Assembly (NCBI GenBank): GCA_963815185.1
Contig: CAWFGC010000011.1
Location: 1 to 64,000 of the forward strand
Direction: 5' to 3'
Length of the DNA stretch: 64,000 nucleotides
Source: SHZL01 sp963815185
GTDB taxonomy: Bacteria > Pseudomonadota > Gammaproteobacteria > Xanthomonadales > SZUA-36
Of the stretch, positions 41,444-50,503 are shown piece by piece. The notes beneath the pieces were generated by a model. The model ran no database searches and was not told where the DNA came from. It saw nothing but the letters and a program-made list of their open reading frames with translations. Within the stretch, counting starts at the first letter, position 1. Each line of letters begins with the position of its first letter. Position numbers and translations under genes: made by a program.

Positions 41444-42472
41444 TTATAAGTTAAAACCGCCGTTACAGCAGGTCGGGAACTGGTTGCCGATGTTGGGGTG
41501 GTGGTTGAGCGGCGCCAGTGAATGCCCGTAACGCGGTCCGGTCTTGCCTTCCGGATCGGCGATGATTTCGTCGATTTTGCGCCGCTCCGCCCCCGGCACC
41601 ATCAATTCGAGAAAAGCGTACATGTAATCACGCAGGAAGCGGTCCTTGCGGAAACCAATCCAGGTTGTGCAACTGGGAAACAGGCGGGTTGCATCCAGCG
41701 CCACCAGATCCGCATCGCGCACCTTGTCATAGGCCATGCAGGCGACGATGCCGATGCCCATGTCCTTGCGCACGTAGGTCTTGATGGCGTCCGGATCCTC
41801 GGCTGAAAACACCACATTGGGACTGATACCGGCCTTCTTGAACGCCCGGGCCTGGTCCGAGTCATCGTCAAAACTGTGCGTATAACTGATGATCGGGAAA
41901 GTGGCCAGGTCGGCCAGCGTGATTCTTTGCATGCCCGCCAACGCGTGGTCCGGGCGGACCAGTATGGTGCGCTCCCAGTGGTACATGGGCAGCGTGACCA
42001 GTTCCTCGAACAGCTCACTGCGCCCTGATGCGATCGCGAAGTCGGCGGCCTGCTCCTGCACCTGGCGTGCGATCTGGTCGGAGGTTCCCTGGTGCAGCTT
42101 GATGGTAATGCCGGGAAATTTACGCTGAAATCCTTCCAGCAAATCCGGCAGCACATAGCGCGCCTGGGTATGCGTGGTGGCCACGACCAGTTCACCCTGC
42201 AACTGACCGGCCAATTCCCGCGACATCGCCCGGATATTGTCTGCTTCGTTGAGAATCCTGCGCGCCCGCTGCACGACTTCCTTGCCCGCTTCGGTCAAAC
42301 CTTCGAGGCTTTTCCCTTTGCGCACGAACAGGCTCAGCGACAGCTCGTCCTCGAGCATTTTCACCTGTTTGCTGATCCCCGGCTGTGAGGTAAACAGGTT
42401 CTGCGAAGCGGCAGTAATGTTCATACCGCTGTCTACGATCGCCACCAGGTAGCGCAATTGTTGAAGCTTCAT
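41444..42472 (-). CDS. cysB: LysR-type regulator CysB
   Basis: From the ATG at 42472 the product is 342 aa, long for a LysR protein, as CysB is. The HTH start is KLQQLRYLVAIVDSGMNITA, ASQNLFTSQPGISKQVKMLE. The effector domain has VVATTHTQARYVLPDLLEGF, the TTHTQ motif that binds sulfate/N-acetylserine ligands in CysB, and KTYVRKDMGIGIVACMAYD. It activates cysteine-synthesis genes and is opposite cysK and beside cysJIH, in line with regulon control. Confidence 0.93.
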   Translation of the reverse strand: MKLQQLRYLVAIVDSGMNITAASQNLFTSQPGISKQVKMLEDELSLSLFVRKGKSLEGLTEAGKEVVQRARRILNEADNIRAMSRELAGQLQGELVVATTHTQARYVLPDLLEGFQRKFPGITIKLHQGTSDQIARQVQEQAADFAIASGRSELFEELVTLPMYHWERTILVRPDHALAGMQRITLADLATFPIISYTHSFDDDSDQARAFKKAGISPNVVFSAEDPDAIKTYVRKDMGIGIVACMAYDKVRDADLVALDATRLFPSCTTWIGFRKDRFLRDYMYAFLELMVPGAERRKIDEIIADPEGKTGPRYGHSLAPLNHHPNIGNQFPTCCNGGFNL

Positions 42473-42542
42473 GGCTGTTATCTCTGGTAACAGGCCCACT
42501 TAAGGACCTGATTGCACGATGATTCCTGACATTCGAGTTGCT

Positions 42543-42583
42543 GGATTATACGCCGGCGATATAACGGCTGGATATAACGGCAG
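42543..42583. promoter_or_regulatory. tandem 13-bp repeats in the cysB-cysK intergenic region
   Basis: GATATAACGGCTG (42558-42570) is followed at once by GATATAACGGCAG (42571-42583), and a degenerate copy GATTATACGCCG begins at 42544. They lie in the 364-base region between the divergent cysB (start 42472) and cysK (start 42837) genes; no gene is present in that region. The same ATATAACG core is found inverted upstream of cysJ. CysB binding is a hypothesis. cysK has an AAGGAAG ribosome site at 42825-42831. Confidence 0.5.
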
Positions 42584-42836
42584 AAAAAATGTGTATTTCT
42601 TTTGCTTTCCCGTGCTGTCTATGATCGACTCTCCAGCAGCAGTGAAAATGCGTTAACTGGCGCATCCGGGAATTCGTCGCGGCCAATCGTGATGATCAGC
42701 CTTGCCACTGGCCGGGCCGGCAGGATTCGATATGCGTTCTCTGTTCATCATTGGACAGCCTGCGTCACTCGGTAGTAACCTCGCCAGTTTCAGCGTAACC
42801 ACGCATTCAAATCAGTAGCATGATAAGGAAGCAACC

Positions 42837-43802
42837 ATGATCTATGACAATATCCTGGAAACCATTGGCCATACCCCGGTCGTAAGAATCAACAAGCTGG
42901 CGCCGAAAGGCATCGACATGTATGTCAAGCTGGAGGCCTTCAATCCTCTGGGTTCGGTCAAGGACCGCCTCGCCCTCGGTGTCATCCTGGATGCCGAAAA
43001 GCGCGGTGTGCTCAAGCCCGGGCAAACCGTTGTCGAAGCAACATCGGGCAATACCGGTATTGCCCTGGCCATGGTCTGTGCGGTGCGGGGTTATCCATTT
43101 GTTTCGGTCATGGCCGAGTCCTTCTCGGTTGAACGGCGCCGGCTGATGCGCTTTCTCGGCGCCAAGGTCGTACTCACGCCGGCGCCGAAAAAGGCAACCG
43201 GCATGGTCAAAGCGACCGAAGCCCTGGCTGCCAAACATGGCTGGTTCATGACCCAGCAATTCGAGAACGAGGCCAATCCGGCCTATCACCGCAATACCAC
43301 CGGCCCGGAAGTGCTGAGCGATTTTGCCAATCGACGGCTGGATTATTTTGTCAGCGGTTACGGTACCGGAGGCACCATTACCGGCGCCGGGCAGATGATC
43401 CGCCTCGCACGGCCCGAAGTACAAATCATTTCCACCGAACCTGCCGGTGCCGCCCTGCTGGAAGGAAAGGAATGGCAACCCCACAAGATCCAGGGTTGGA
43501 CGCCCGATTTCATTCCCGACGTGCTGGACCGCAAGGTTGCGCACCGGAATGTTACCGTCACCGATGACGAGGCCATCAGCACCTCGCGGGCCCTGGCAGT
43601 GAAGGAGGGCATCTTCTGCGGTATTTCCTCGGGCGGTACCTTTGCCGCCGCGCTCAAGGTGGCGGCTGAAGCCGAACCGGGAGCGGTGATTCTCGCCATG
43701 TTGCCGGATACCGGTGAGCGTTATTTGTCCACGCCGCTGTTTGCCGATGTGCCCGACGGACCGGATGATGCGCAGGAGTTGCTGGAGGGGCTGGATTACT
43801 GA
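42837..43802 (+). CDS. cysK: cysteine synthase A (O-acetylserine sulfhydrylase)
   Basis: The 321-aa PLP enzyme makes cysteine from O-acetylserine and sulfide. It shows IYDNILETIGHTPVVRINKL, the PLP lysine K42 in FNPLGSVKDR, the substrate loop EATSGNTGIALAMVCAVRG, the phosphate-binding GTGGTITGAGQ, and GISSGGTFAAALKVA near the end with LPDTGERYLST. Length and motifs fit CysK better than CysM. It completes the sulfide-to-cysteine step after cysJIH. Divergent from cysB. Confidence 0.94.
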   Translation: MIYDNILETIGHTPVVRINKLAPKGIDMYVKLEAFNPLGSVKDRLALGVILDAEKRGVLKPGQTVVEATSGNTGIALAMVCAVRGYPFVSVMAESFSVERRRLMRFLGAKVVLTPAPKKATGMVKATEALAAKHGWFMTQQFENEANPAYHRNTTGPEVLSDFANRRLDYFVSGYGTGGTITGAGQMIRLARPEVQIISTEPAGAALLEGKEWQPHKIQGWTPDFIPDVLDRKVAHRNVTVTDDEAISTSRALAVKEGIFCGISSGGTFAAALKVAAEAEPGAVILAMLPDTGERYLSTPLFADVPDGPDDAQELLEGLDY

Positions 43803-43836
43803 GCTTCTTGCAAGTTCGAAACCGCTCCGCCCTCAG

Positions 43837-43914
43837 AAAGGGGTCAGAGCACATTTACCTCAAGGCATATGCCGGTCTGAAATGCGGTCGGAGTAAATGT
43901 GCTCTGACCCCTTT
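43837..43914. repeat. 22-bp perfect inverted repeat between cysK and oxyR
   Basis: AAAGGGGTCAGAGCACATTTAC (43837-43858) is matched by its reverse complement GTAAATGTGCTCTGACCCCTTT (43893-43914), with 34 bases between. The GGGGTC-AGAGCACATTT form is common as a dispersed element around REP-associated transposases in environmental proteobacteria. It may act as a terminator for the two converging genes. No transposase lies here. Confidence 0.75.
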
Positions 43915-43918
43915 CGCG

Positions 43919-44821
43919 CTAAAACGCCAGCAAGCCCTCAGGCAGATTCTTGAACACCGTGGCCAGCTCCCGCAGAAAACTCCCCAGTGCGGAGCTCCTG
44001 CGCCACACCAGCGCGATGGTGCGGGCCGGGGCGGTGCCGGAGAAAGGCCGGATGGCCAGGTTTTCCGTTTGCGCAATCGGCGGTTTGACCGCCAGGATCG
44101 GCATCAGCGTAATGCCGACGTCGGCAGCGACCATTTGACGTAAGGTTTCCATACTGGAGGCGTGAAAATCCACACGTTCGTAGGCTCCCGCCAGGGCGCA
44201 GACTTCAAGTGCGTGTTCACGCAGGCAATGACCCTCTTCCAGCAAAAGCAATTCGTTGCCGTTGAGATCCTCGAGCCCGATCGTTTTCCTCGAGGCCAGC
44301 GCATGATTGCCCGGCACGGCCACAACGAACGGCTCCCGGAACAGAACTTCGATTTCGAGGCCCTGATCCGCTACCGGCAGCGCCAGTAGTGCGGCATCGA
44401 GCGAACCCCGCTGTAGCAGGTGCAGAATGTCTTCGGTCTTTTCTTCGGACAGTTGCAGGTGCAAAGCCGGGTAACGGGCGCGAAGTTGCGGCACCACATG
44501 CGGCAGCAGGTAGGGTGCGAGGGTGGGAAAAAGACCCAGGCGTAAGGTGCCTTCATCCGGGTTGTGGCTGCGGCGCGCCACGGTGCGGATTTGCTCGACA
44601 TCATGCAGAACCTGTAGCGCGCGCCGGGCAATTTCCTCCCCTGCAGGAGTCAACATGATATTTTTCGGCGATCGTTCCACCAGTTGAACGCCCAATTCTT
44701 CCTCCAGCTTCTTGATTTGCGTGCTCAGTGTCGGCTGACTGACGAAGCAGGCATCGGCGGCCTTGCTGAAATGTCTCAGCTCTGCCAGTGTGACGAAGTA
44801 TTGCAAGGAGCGAAGGTTCAT
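43919..44821 (-). CDS. oxyR: hydrogen-peroxide-sensing LysR regulator OxyR
   Basis: From the ATG at 44821 the product is 300 aa. The HTH is NLRSLQYFVTLAELRHFSKA, ADACFVSQPTLSTQIKKLEE. The redox motif LLLLEEGHCLREHALEVCAL places cysteines at exactly 199 and 208, as in E. coli OxyR, where they form a disulfide upon oxidation. HASSMETLRQMVAADVGITL fits the effector domain. It diverges from the START-like gene by 74 bases. Confidence 0.94.
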   Translation of the reverse strand: MNLRSLQYFVTLAELRHFSKAADACFVSQPTLSTQIKKLEEELGVQLVERSPKNIMLTPAGEEIARRALQVLHDVEQIRTVARRSHNPDEGTLRLGLFPTLAPYLLPHVVPQLRARYPALHLQLSEEKTEDILHLLQRGSLDAALLALPVADQGLEIEVLFREPFVVAVPGNHALASRKTIGLEDLNGNELLLLEEGHCLREHALEVCALAGAYERVDFHASSMETLRQMVAADVGITLMPILAVKPPIAQTENLAIRPFSGTAPARTIALVWRRSSALGSFLRELATVFKNLPEGLLAF

Positions 44822-44895
44822 TTTCTTATTATAGACTTCTCGATATCCAAAAGACAGAATTGATTTGGAATGGTTATGATAACGGCGAAACCCCA

Positions 44896-45549
44896 ATGAA
44901 GGCCGGGTACGGCCCGCTGCTGTCCTTACTGCTGTTCTGCGTGGTGACAGGCACGGCCCAGTGCCTGGAAGACAAGCCGTTTTCACTACCGGACGAGGAC
45001 ACCCTGACGCGCCTGCGGGCGGGCGAGGTAGTGCCGGAAAATGATGTCTCCGACGAAAACGGCGCCGCCGCCAGCCTGCTGGTGTTTATCCATGCGCCGG
45101 TAGAGCGCATTTGGGCCATCATTATCTCCTGTGCCTACGCCCATGCATTCGTCGCGGGCATGGAATTTTGCGATGTGCTCGAAGAACGCGGTGATTACGC
45201 CTTGACCCGGCAGATCGTCGACAAAGGCTGGCTGATGCCGAAAATGGATTTTACCTTCCAGACCCTGCGTCAACCTTACCGGCACATGGAGTTCCGGCTC
45301 GTCAAGGGTAACCTGAAAACCATGTACGGCAGTTGGGATTTCACCGTGTTGCCTGATGGGGTCCTGCTCAGACATGTGCTGGTCCTGCAGCCGGTGTTGC
45401 CTGCTCCCCGCTGGCTGGTGCGACGCAATATGAAGAGGGACTTGCCCGACATGTTGCGCTGTATTCGCGGATTGGCTGCCGGCAGCGGCTCCGGGCAGGC
45501 AAATCGCAGCGACCGCATGCGCTGCCCCGGCGAGGTGCAGGAACCTTGA
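44896..45549 (+). CDS. secreted START/SRPBCC-fold protein
   Basis: From the ATG at 44896 the product is 217 aa with a signal peptide (YGPLLSLLLFCVVTGTAQC). The mature part fits an SRPBCC hydrophobic-ligand fold: SLLVFIHAPVERIWAIIISC, FCDVLEERGDYALTRQIVDK, FTFQTLRQPYRHMEFRLVKG, LKTMYGSWDFTVLPDGVLLR, HVLVLQPVLPAPRWLVRRNM. TAQC just before the cleavage site could be a weak lipobox. It may bind a lipid in the periplasm. The ligand is unknown. Confidence 0.75.
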   Translation: MKAGYGPLLSLLLFCVVTGTAQCLEDKPFSLPDEDTLTRLRAGEVVPENDVSDENGAAASLLVFIHAPVERIWAIIISCAYAHAFVAGMEFCDVLEERGDYALTRQIVDKGWLMPKMDFTFQTLRQPYRHMEFRLVKGNLKTMYGSWDFTVLPDGVLLRHVLVLQPVLPAPRWLVRRNMKRDLPDMLRCIRGLAAGSGSGQANRSDRMRCPGEVQEP

Positions 45550-45635
45550 TGGCCAATGTGGCCAGCGGGTCGATCTCGCATCGCCGTTTCCCGTAGAATA
45601 CCGCATTCCACCTGGCTACAGATGATTTGCAGCGC

Positions 45636-46643
45636 ATGAAGAAACGTACCGTATTGACCGGCATTACGACCACCGGAACACCGCACCTGGGCAATTATGT
45701 CGGCGCCATCAAGCCATGCATACAGGCCAGCCATAACACCGAAGTCCAGTCGTACTATTTTCTCGCGGATTACCATGCCCTGGTCAAGAACCAGAACCCC
45801 GAAAGCATGCGCCAATCGGCGCTGGAAATTGCCGCCACCTGGCTGGCGCTGGGACTGGACACCAAAACGGCGGTGTTTTACCGGCAGTCCGATATCCCGG
45901 AAATATTGGAATTGACCTGGATACTCACCTGTTCGACGGCCAAGGGACTGATGAACCGCGCCCATGCCTACAAGGCCGCGGTGCAGGAAAACACCGATAG
46001 CGGAGAAGATCCGGATTTTGCGCTCACCATGGGCCTGTTCTGCTACCCGATACTGATGTCAGCGGACATTCTCATGTTCAAGGCCAACGAGGTGCCGGTC
46101 GGACGTGACCAGGCTCAGCACCTGGAAATGGCGCGTGATATTGCCCAGCGTTTCAACCATCATTATGGCGAGCTGTTCGTGCTCCCCGAAGCCGTTCTCG
46201 ACGAGCACGTTGCGGTGCTGCCTGGTCAGGATGGGCGAAAAATGTCCAAGAGTTATAACAACACGATCCCGCTGTGGCTGCCTGAGAAACAGTTGCGCAA
46301 AGCCATCATGAAGATCGTGACCAATTCCCTGGAACCGGGCCAGGCCAAGGACCCCGATGATTCAGCCTTGTACACCATTTTCGCTGCCTTTGCTTCGGCT
46401 GCGCAGCGGGAGGAAATGCGACAAGCCTTTCGCGACGGAATCGCCTGGGGAGCCGCCAAACAAGCCGCGTTCGAATTGATCAATGCCGAGTTGTCAGGGG
46501 CCCGCGAACGGTATCAGCATTTGATTGATGAACCCGGCAGTATCGAGGAAGAACTGCAACGGGGGGCGGTCAAGGCGCGTGCGTTTGCGCAACCCTTCCT
46601 GGCGCAAATCCGGGATGCCATCGGCATCAGGCGTCTGGGATGA
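45636..46643 (+). CDS. trpS: tryptophanyl-tRNA synthetase
   Basis: The 335-aa class I enzyme charges tRNA-Trp. Its HIGH-type motif is TPHLGNYVGAIKP near residue 11, followed by YFLADYHALVKNQNPESMRQ, the tryptophan-binding FALTMGLFCYPILMSADILM, and the KMSKSYNNTIPLW signature. The ATG at 45636 gives the normal start MKKRTVLTGI; an in-frame TTG at 45627 is less likely. Confidence 0.96.
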   Translation: MKKRTVLTGITTTGTPHLGNYVGAIKPCIQASHNTEVQSYYFLADYHALVKNQNPESMRQSALEIAATWLALGLDTKTAVFYRQSDIPEILELTWILTCSTAKGLMNRAHAYKAAVQENTDSGEDPDFALTMGLFCYPILMSADILMFKANEVPVGRDQAQHLEMARDIAQRFNHHYGELFVLPEAVLDEHVAVLPGQDGRKMSKSYNNTIPLWLPEKQLRKAIMKIVTNSLEPGQAKDPDDSALYTIFAAFASAAQREEMRQAFRDGIAWGAAKQAAFELINAELSGARERYQHLIDEPGSIEEELQRGAVKARAFAQPFLAQIRDAIGIRRLG

Positions 46644-46875
46644 TGCTGCCTTCACACTGGTTATCACCATGCGATATTCCGATGAATGATAATGCGCGTC
46701 CCGTGGACATTTCGGCTAAGCAATGACTGAAGCAGAATCCCCAAAACCGGTTGCAGCGGCCGCGCCCACACGGTGAGGCGGGTAGTTCAGGTCAACTCCA
46801 GGGTCCAAGTCAGGCACACCCGACTCGAGCGCCACTACGCTGGAGTCGTCAATAGCAAAATACCTTCCTGATTCA

Positions 46876-47979
46876 ATGCAGCCCGCATGGCATTTCATGC
46901 ACGAGGTTCCGCTTCTGTTTGCCATCCTGCTGGTGCTGCTTGGCTACGCTTCAGGCAAATTATTGCGATATCTGATCAATGATCTCCTTGGACGAATTGC
47001 CGCGCTGACCGCTTCCAAGCTCGACGACCACCTGATACGCCTTCTCGAAGCTCCGATCATGCAGACCACGGTGACTCTGTCTTTGGTGGCTTCCGTATTC
47101 ATATTGAATTTTTCCGAACCGACTGAGCTGCTTCTGGTGCGGTTACTTTCGACACTGCTGCTGTTTCTCTGGGGCAAGGCATGGTTCACAGCCACGCCGG
47201 TCATTCTGGCGGAGCTGGAGGCAAACCGTGAGCGTTTCCACGTATTCCAGCCGCGAACCGTGCCGCTATTCGAAATCGGTATCAAGCTGCTTTTGATGGG
47301 CCTGTTCGCCTATCTGTTTTTTGTCATTTGGAGCATCAATGCGACGGCCTGGGTTGCCTCGGCAGGGATCATCGGTATCGCGGTGGGTTTTGCCGCCAAG
47401 GACACGCTGTCGAATCTGATTTCAGGCGTGTCCATCATCGCGGATGCGCCGTACAAGATTGGCGATTATATCGTGCTGGATACCGGCGAGCGGGGCATCG
47501 TCACGAGCCTGGGGATTCGCTCAACCCGGCTTTTGACCCGCGACGACGTGGAAATATCCATTCCCAATGCGGTTATCGGCAACGCCAAGATTACCAATGA
47601 GAGCGGTGGTCCCTGGGTCAAGCAACGCATTCGTGTTCCTGTGGGCGTTGCCTATGGCAGCGACACCGAACAAGTGGTGAGGGTGCTCGAAGAGATTGCA
47701 CAATCCCTTCCCGGGATCGGGGAGCAACCTGCCGCCCGCGTGAGAATGCGCAGCTTTGGCGACAGTGCTTTGAATTTTGAAGTGCTGGGCTGGATCGCAG
47801 CGCCGGAGAAGCGCGGTCAGGTAGTCCACCAGCTTCTGCTCGAGATCGACCGCAGGTTCCGCGAAGAGGGGATTCAGATACCGTTTCCGCAGCGCGATGT
47901 GCACATGTACAACAGCGAGCCCAGTTCGCCAAAGGTTGGCCAACAGCCTGGCGGGGAAGAGGCAGACCCGGAGAGTTGA
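46876..47979 (+). CDS. MscS-family mechanosensitive channel
   Basis: The 367-aa protein has four or so membrane helices (VPLLFAILLVLLGYASGKLL, LLSTLLLFLWGKAWFTATPV, IGIKLLLMGLFAYLFFVIW) and the MscS pore and vestibule: SAGIIGIAVGFAAKDTLSNL with the small-residue pore helix, ISGVSIIADAPYKIGDYIVL, IRSTRLLTRDDVEISIPNAV, IGNAKITNESG. Such channels release solutes on osmotic downshock. It is larger at the N-terminus than E. coli MscS. The 232 bases between it and trpS show no gene. Converges with proS. Confidence 0.9.
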   Translation: MQPAWHFMHEVPLLFAILLVLLGYASGKLLRYLINDLLGRIAALTASKLDDHLIRLLEAPIMQTTVTLSLVASVFILNFSEPTELLLVRLLSTLLLFLWGKAWFTATPVILAELEANRERFHVFQPRTVPLFEIGIKLLLMGLFAYLFFVIWSINATAWVASAGIIGIAVGFAAKDTLSNLISGVSIIADAPYKIGDYIVLDTGERGIVTSLGIRSTRLLTRDDVEISIPNAVIGNAKITNESGGPWVKQRIRVPVGVAYGSDTEQVVRVLEEIAQSLPGIGEQPAARVRMRSFGDSALNFEVLGWIAAPEKRGQVVHQLLLEIDRRFREEGIQIPFPQRDVHMYNSEPSSPKVGQQPGGEEADPES

Positions 47980-48000
47980 GGCTTTATGCCAATTGCCGGC

Positions 48001-49722
48001 TCAGTTGGCCGACAGGCGCTGGATAATCCATTGTGCCGCACCCTGCAGCGGGATTTCCTCGTTCTCCGCTGAGCGGCGATGCCGGTATTCCAGGGTATTG
48101 CTGTCGATTCCTCGTTCGCCTATTACAACGCGGTGCGGAATGCCGATGAGTTCCATATCGTTGAACATCACGCCCGGCCGGATGTCGCGATCGTCCAGCA
48201 GCACTTCGACTCCGGCGTCCAATAGTTCCGTGTAGAGATTTTCTGCCGCTTCGCGCACGCGGTGCGCTTTCTTTGCATTCATCGGCAGGATCGCAACCTG
48301 AAACGGCGCCAGCGGCTCAGGCCAGCAAATGCCCTTCTCGTCATGGTTTTGTTCGATGGCGGCAGCGACAATGCGGGAAACCCCAATGCCGTAACAGCCC
48401 ATGGGCATGACGTGGGATTTTCCATCTTCGCCCAGTACGACGGCATTGAGCGCTTGCGAATACTTGGTGCCGAGCTGGAAAATGTGGCCAACCTCAATCC
48501 CGCGCGCAAGGCTGATTTTGCCCTTGCCATCCGGACTGGCGTCCCCTTCCACCACATTGCGCAGGTCGGCATGCGGCGGCAGTTCTACATCACGTTCCCA
48601 ATTGATGCCGAAATAGTGTTGATTCTCGATGTTGGCGCCGGCGCAGAAATCCGCCAATACCGCCACACTGTGATCGGCGATGCAGGGTATGGGCAGCTTG
48701 ACCGGTCCCAGGGAACCCGGTCCGGCCCCCACTGCCGCGCGGATTTCTTCCTCCGTGGCGAAGCGCAGAGGACTCGCCACAGCGCTGAGTTTGGCCGCTT
48801 TGGATTCATTCAGCGTATGGTCGCCGCGCACCAGCAAAGCAACAAAAGCGGAGGCCGATCCCGGGGCTGCTTCAACGATCAGGGTCTTGATCGTTTGCTC
48901 GACAGGCACCTTGAATTGCTCGACCAGGTCCTCGATCGTGTGGGCGTGCGGGGTATCCACCAGCCGTAAAGCCTCAGCCGGGTTCGGCCGGGAAACGCCG
49001 GGCAGCGGAGCTTCGGCCAGTTCCACATTGGCCGCAAAATCGGAGCCGGTGGAAAAGGCGATCAGGTCTTCACCCGAGTCCGCCAGCACGTGAAACTCGT
49101 GCGAGGCACTGCCACCGATGGCCCCGGAATCCGCGCGCACCGCGCGAAAGCTCAGACCGGCCCGCGTGAAAATGCGGGAATAGACTTCATACATCTCCCA
49201 ATACGTCGCTTCCAGACTGGCGGCATCGATGTGGAATGAATAGGCATCCTTCATCAGGAACTCGCGCGCACGCATCACGCCGAATCGCGGCCGGATCTCG
49301 TCGCGGAACTTGGTTTGAATCTGGTAAAACGTCACTGGAAGTTGCTTGTAGCTGCGCAATTCGTTGCGCGCGAGATCGGTGATCACCTCTTCATGGGTGG
49401 GTCCGAATACGTATTCGCGGCCGGCCCGGTCCCGGATCTTCAGCAATTGCCCGCCAAAATCCTCCCAGCGCCCGGTTTCGCGCCACAACTCGGCCGGTTG
49501 TACGGCGGGCATCAACATTTCGAGATAGCCGGCGCGGTCCATTTCCTCGCGCACAATGTGCTCGACTTTGCGCAGAACGCGCCAGCCCAGCGGTGTCCAG
49601 GTGTAAATGCCGGAGGTCAGTTTGCGGATCATGCCGGCGCGCAGCATCAGCTGATGGCTGACGATTTCCGCATCCGCCGGTGTTTCGCGCGTGGTAAAGA
49701 GGTGAAACCTGCTGGTTCTCAT
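48001..49722 (-). CDS. proS: prolyl-tRNA synthetase
   Basis: From the ATG at 49722 (MRTSRFHLFTTRETPADAEI) the product is 573 aa. Class II motifs are visible: LMLRAGMIRKLTSGIYTWTP, the long ETGRWEDFGGQLLKIRDRAG, FGPTHEEVITDLARNELRSY, and motif 3 near MPMGCYGIGVSRIVAAAIEQ. Between them lies the INS editing domain, which clears Ala-tRNA-Pro (HVLADSGEDLIAFSTGSDFA, VEQTIKTLIVEA). This is the standard bacterial form. It is followed upstream by the DUF4124 gene on the same strand. Confidence 0.96.
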   Translation of the reverse strand: MRTSRFHLFTTRETPADAEIVSHQLMLRAGMIRKLTSGIYTWTPLGWRVLRKVEHIVREEMDRAGYLEMLMPAVQPAELWRETGRWEDFGGQLLKIRDRAGREYVFGPTHEEVITDLARNELRSYKQLPVTFYQIQTKFRDEIRPRFGVMRAREFLMKDAYSFHIDAASLEATYWEMYEVYSRIFTRAGLSFRAVRADSGAIGGSASHEFHVLADSGEDLIAFSTGSDFAANVELAEAPLPGVSRPNPAEALRLVDTPHAHTIEDLVEQFKVPVEQTIKTLIVEAAPGSASAFVALLVRGDHTLNESKAAKLSAVASPLRFATEEEIRAAVGAGPGSLGPVKLPIPCIADHSVAVLADFCAGANIENQHYFGINWERDVELPPHADLRNVVEGDASPDGKGKISLARGIEVGHIFQLGTKYSQALNAVVLGEDGKSHVMPMGCYGIGVSRIVAAAIEQNHDEKGICWPEPLAPFQVAILPMNAKKAHRVREAAENLYTELLDAGVEVLLDDRDIRPGVMFNDMELIGIPHRVVIGERGIDSNTLEYRHRRSAENEEIPLQGAAQWIIQRLSAN

Positions 49723-49817
49723 GCCTGGGAAGCCTGGGTCCGCTGTCAAACCGGGTATTGTAGCGGCAGGCCGGGCGGCCGGGTAGTTCGGCACAGGAAA
49801 TAAGCGGCCGGACCTTC

Positions 49818-50342
49818 TTAGTCGCAGTATTTGGCGATTTCTGCCTTGGCTTCCTCTACCAGCCGCACGCGCTCTACATCATCCATGCGCTCGGTTTCAC
49901 CCTGGTCGTTGGTGAAGAACACCCGCCGTGAGGGTTCCAGGGTCGCCCGCTGTTGGCGGGCGCGCGCACAATTTTTCATGCGTTCATCCTGTGCCTTGCG
50001 GCGAGCCTCGCGCTTCTGGGCCATTTGTTCACGCTTTTGGTCGGCGTAGGAAGCTGCCCCATTTTCGCTGCTATCGGCGTTGGGGGCGGAGTCATCTGCA
50101 GGCATGTCCATGGCGTCAACTTCGTCCGCATTTTCTTGCGGATAAGCGTCCGCGGAGCCGGGACGGTAAGCCTCCGGCGCGTCGATGCTAACCGCCTTTG
50201 GATTGTCCGGCGGTGTGTCGACATAGTGCACTACGCCATTTTCATCCGTCCAGGTGTATAGCTGCGTGCCTTGCGCAGAGACCGAGCCGACCACTGCCAG
50301 CAGGCAGACGGCAAGAAGAGACCAGTGGGTGGATTTGTTCAT
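49818..50342 (-). CDS. DUF4124-domain secreted protein
   Basis: From the ATG at 50342 the product is 174 aa with a signal peptide (WSLLAVCLLAVVGSVSA). The first 30 mature residues are a DUF4124 unit (LYTWTDENGVVHYVDTPPD), then a low-complexity acidic stretch and a long charged helix (YADQKREQMAQKREARRKAQ). It is probably a periplasmic coiled-coil protein of unknown function. It lies 96 bases upstream of the proS start. Confidence 0.85.
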   Translation of the reverse strand: MNKSTHWSLLAVCLLAVVGSVSAQGTQLYTWTDENGVVHYVDTPPDNPKAVSIDAPEAYRPGSADAYPQENADEVDAMDMPADDSAPNADSSENGAASYADQKREQMAQKREARRKAQDERMKNCARARQQRATLEPSRRVFFTNDQGETERMDDVERVRLVEEAKAEIAKYCD

Positions 50343-50503
50343 GTCTGCATTCCTTGCATAGATCAACATGCCTTTTATAGCACACTTTCGCTAAACGAAT
50401 GTGGGGCCGGCAGTGGCTCGGGCGGCCTCTTTGACAGGGATTATGTGGCCAGGGGTGGCAAACTGTTATGATTTGCACTCCTCACAGCGATTGCGGATTG
50501 AGC

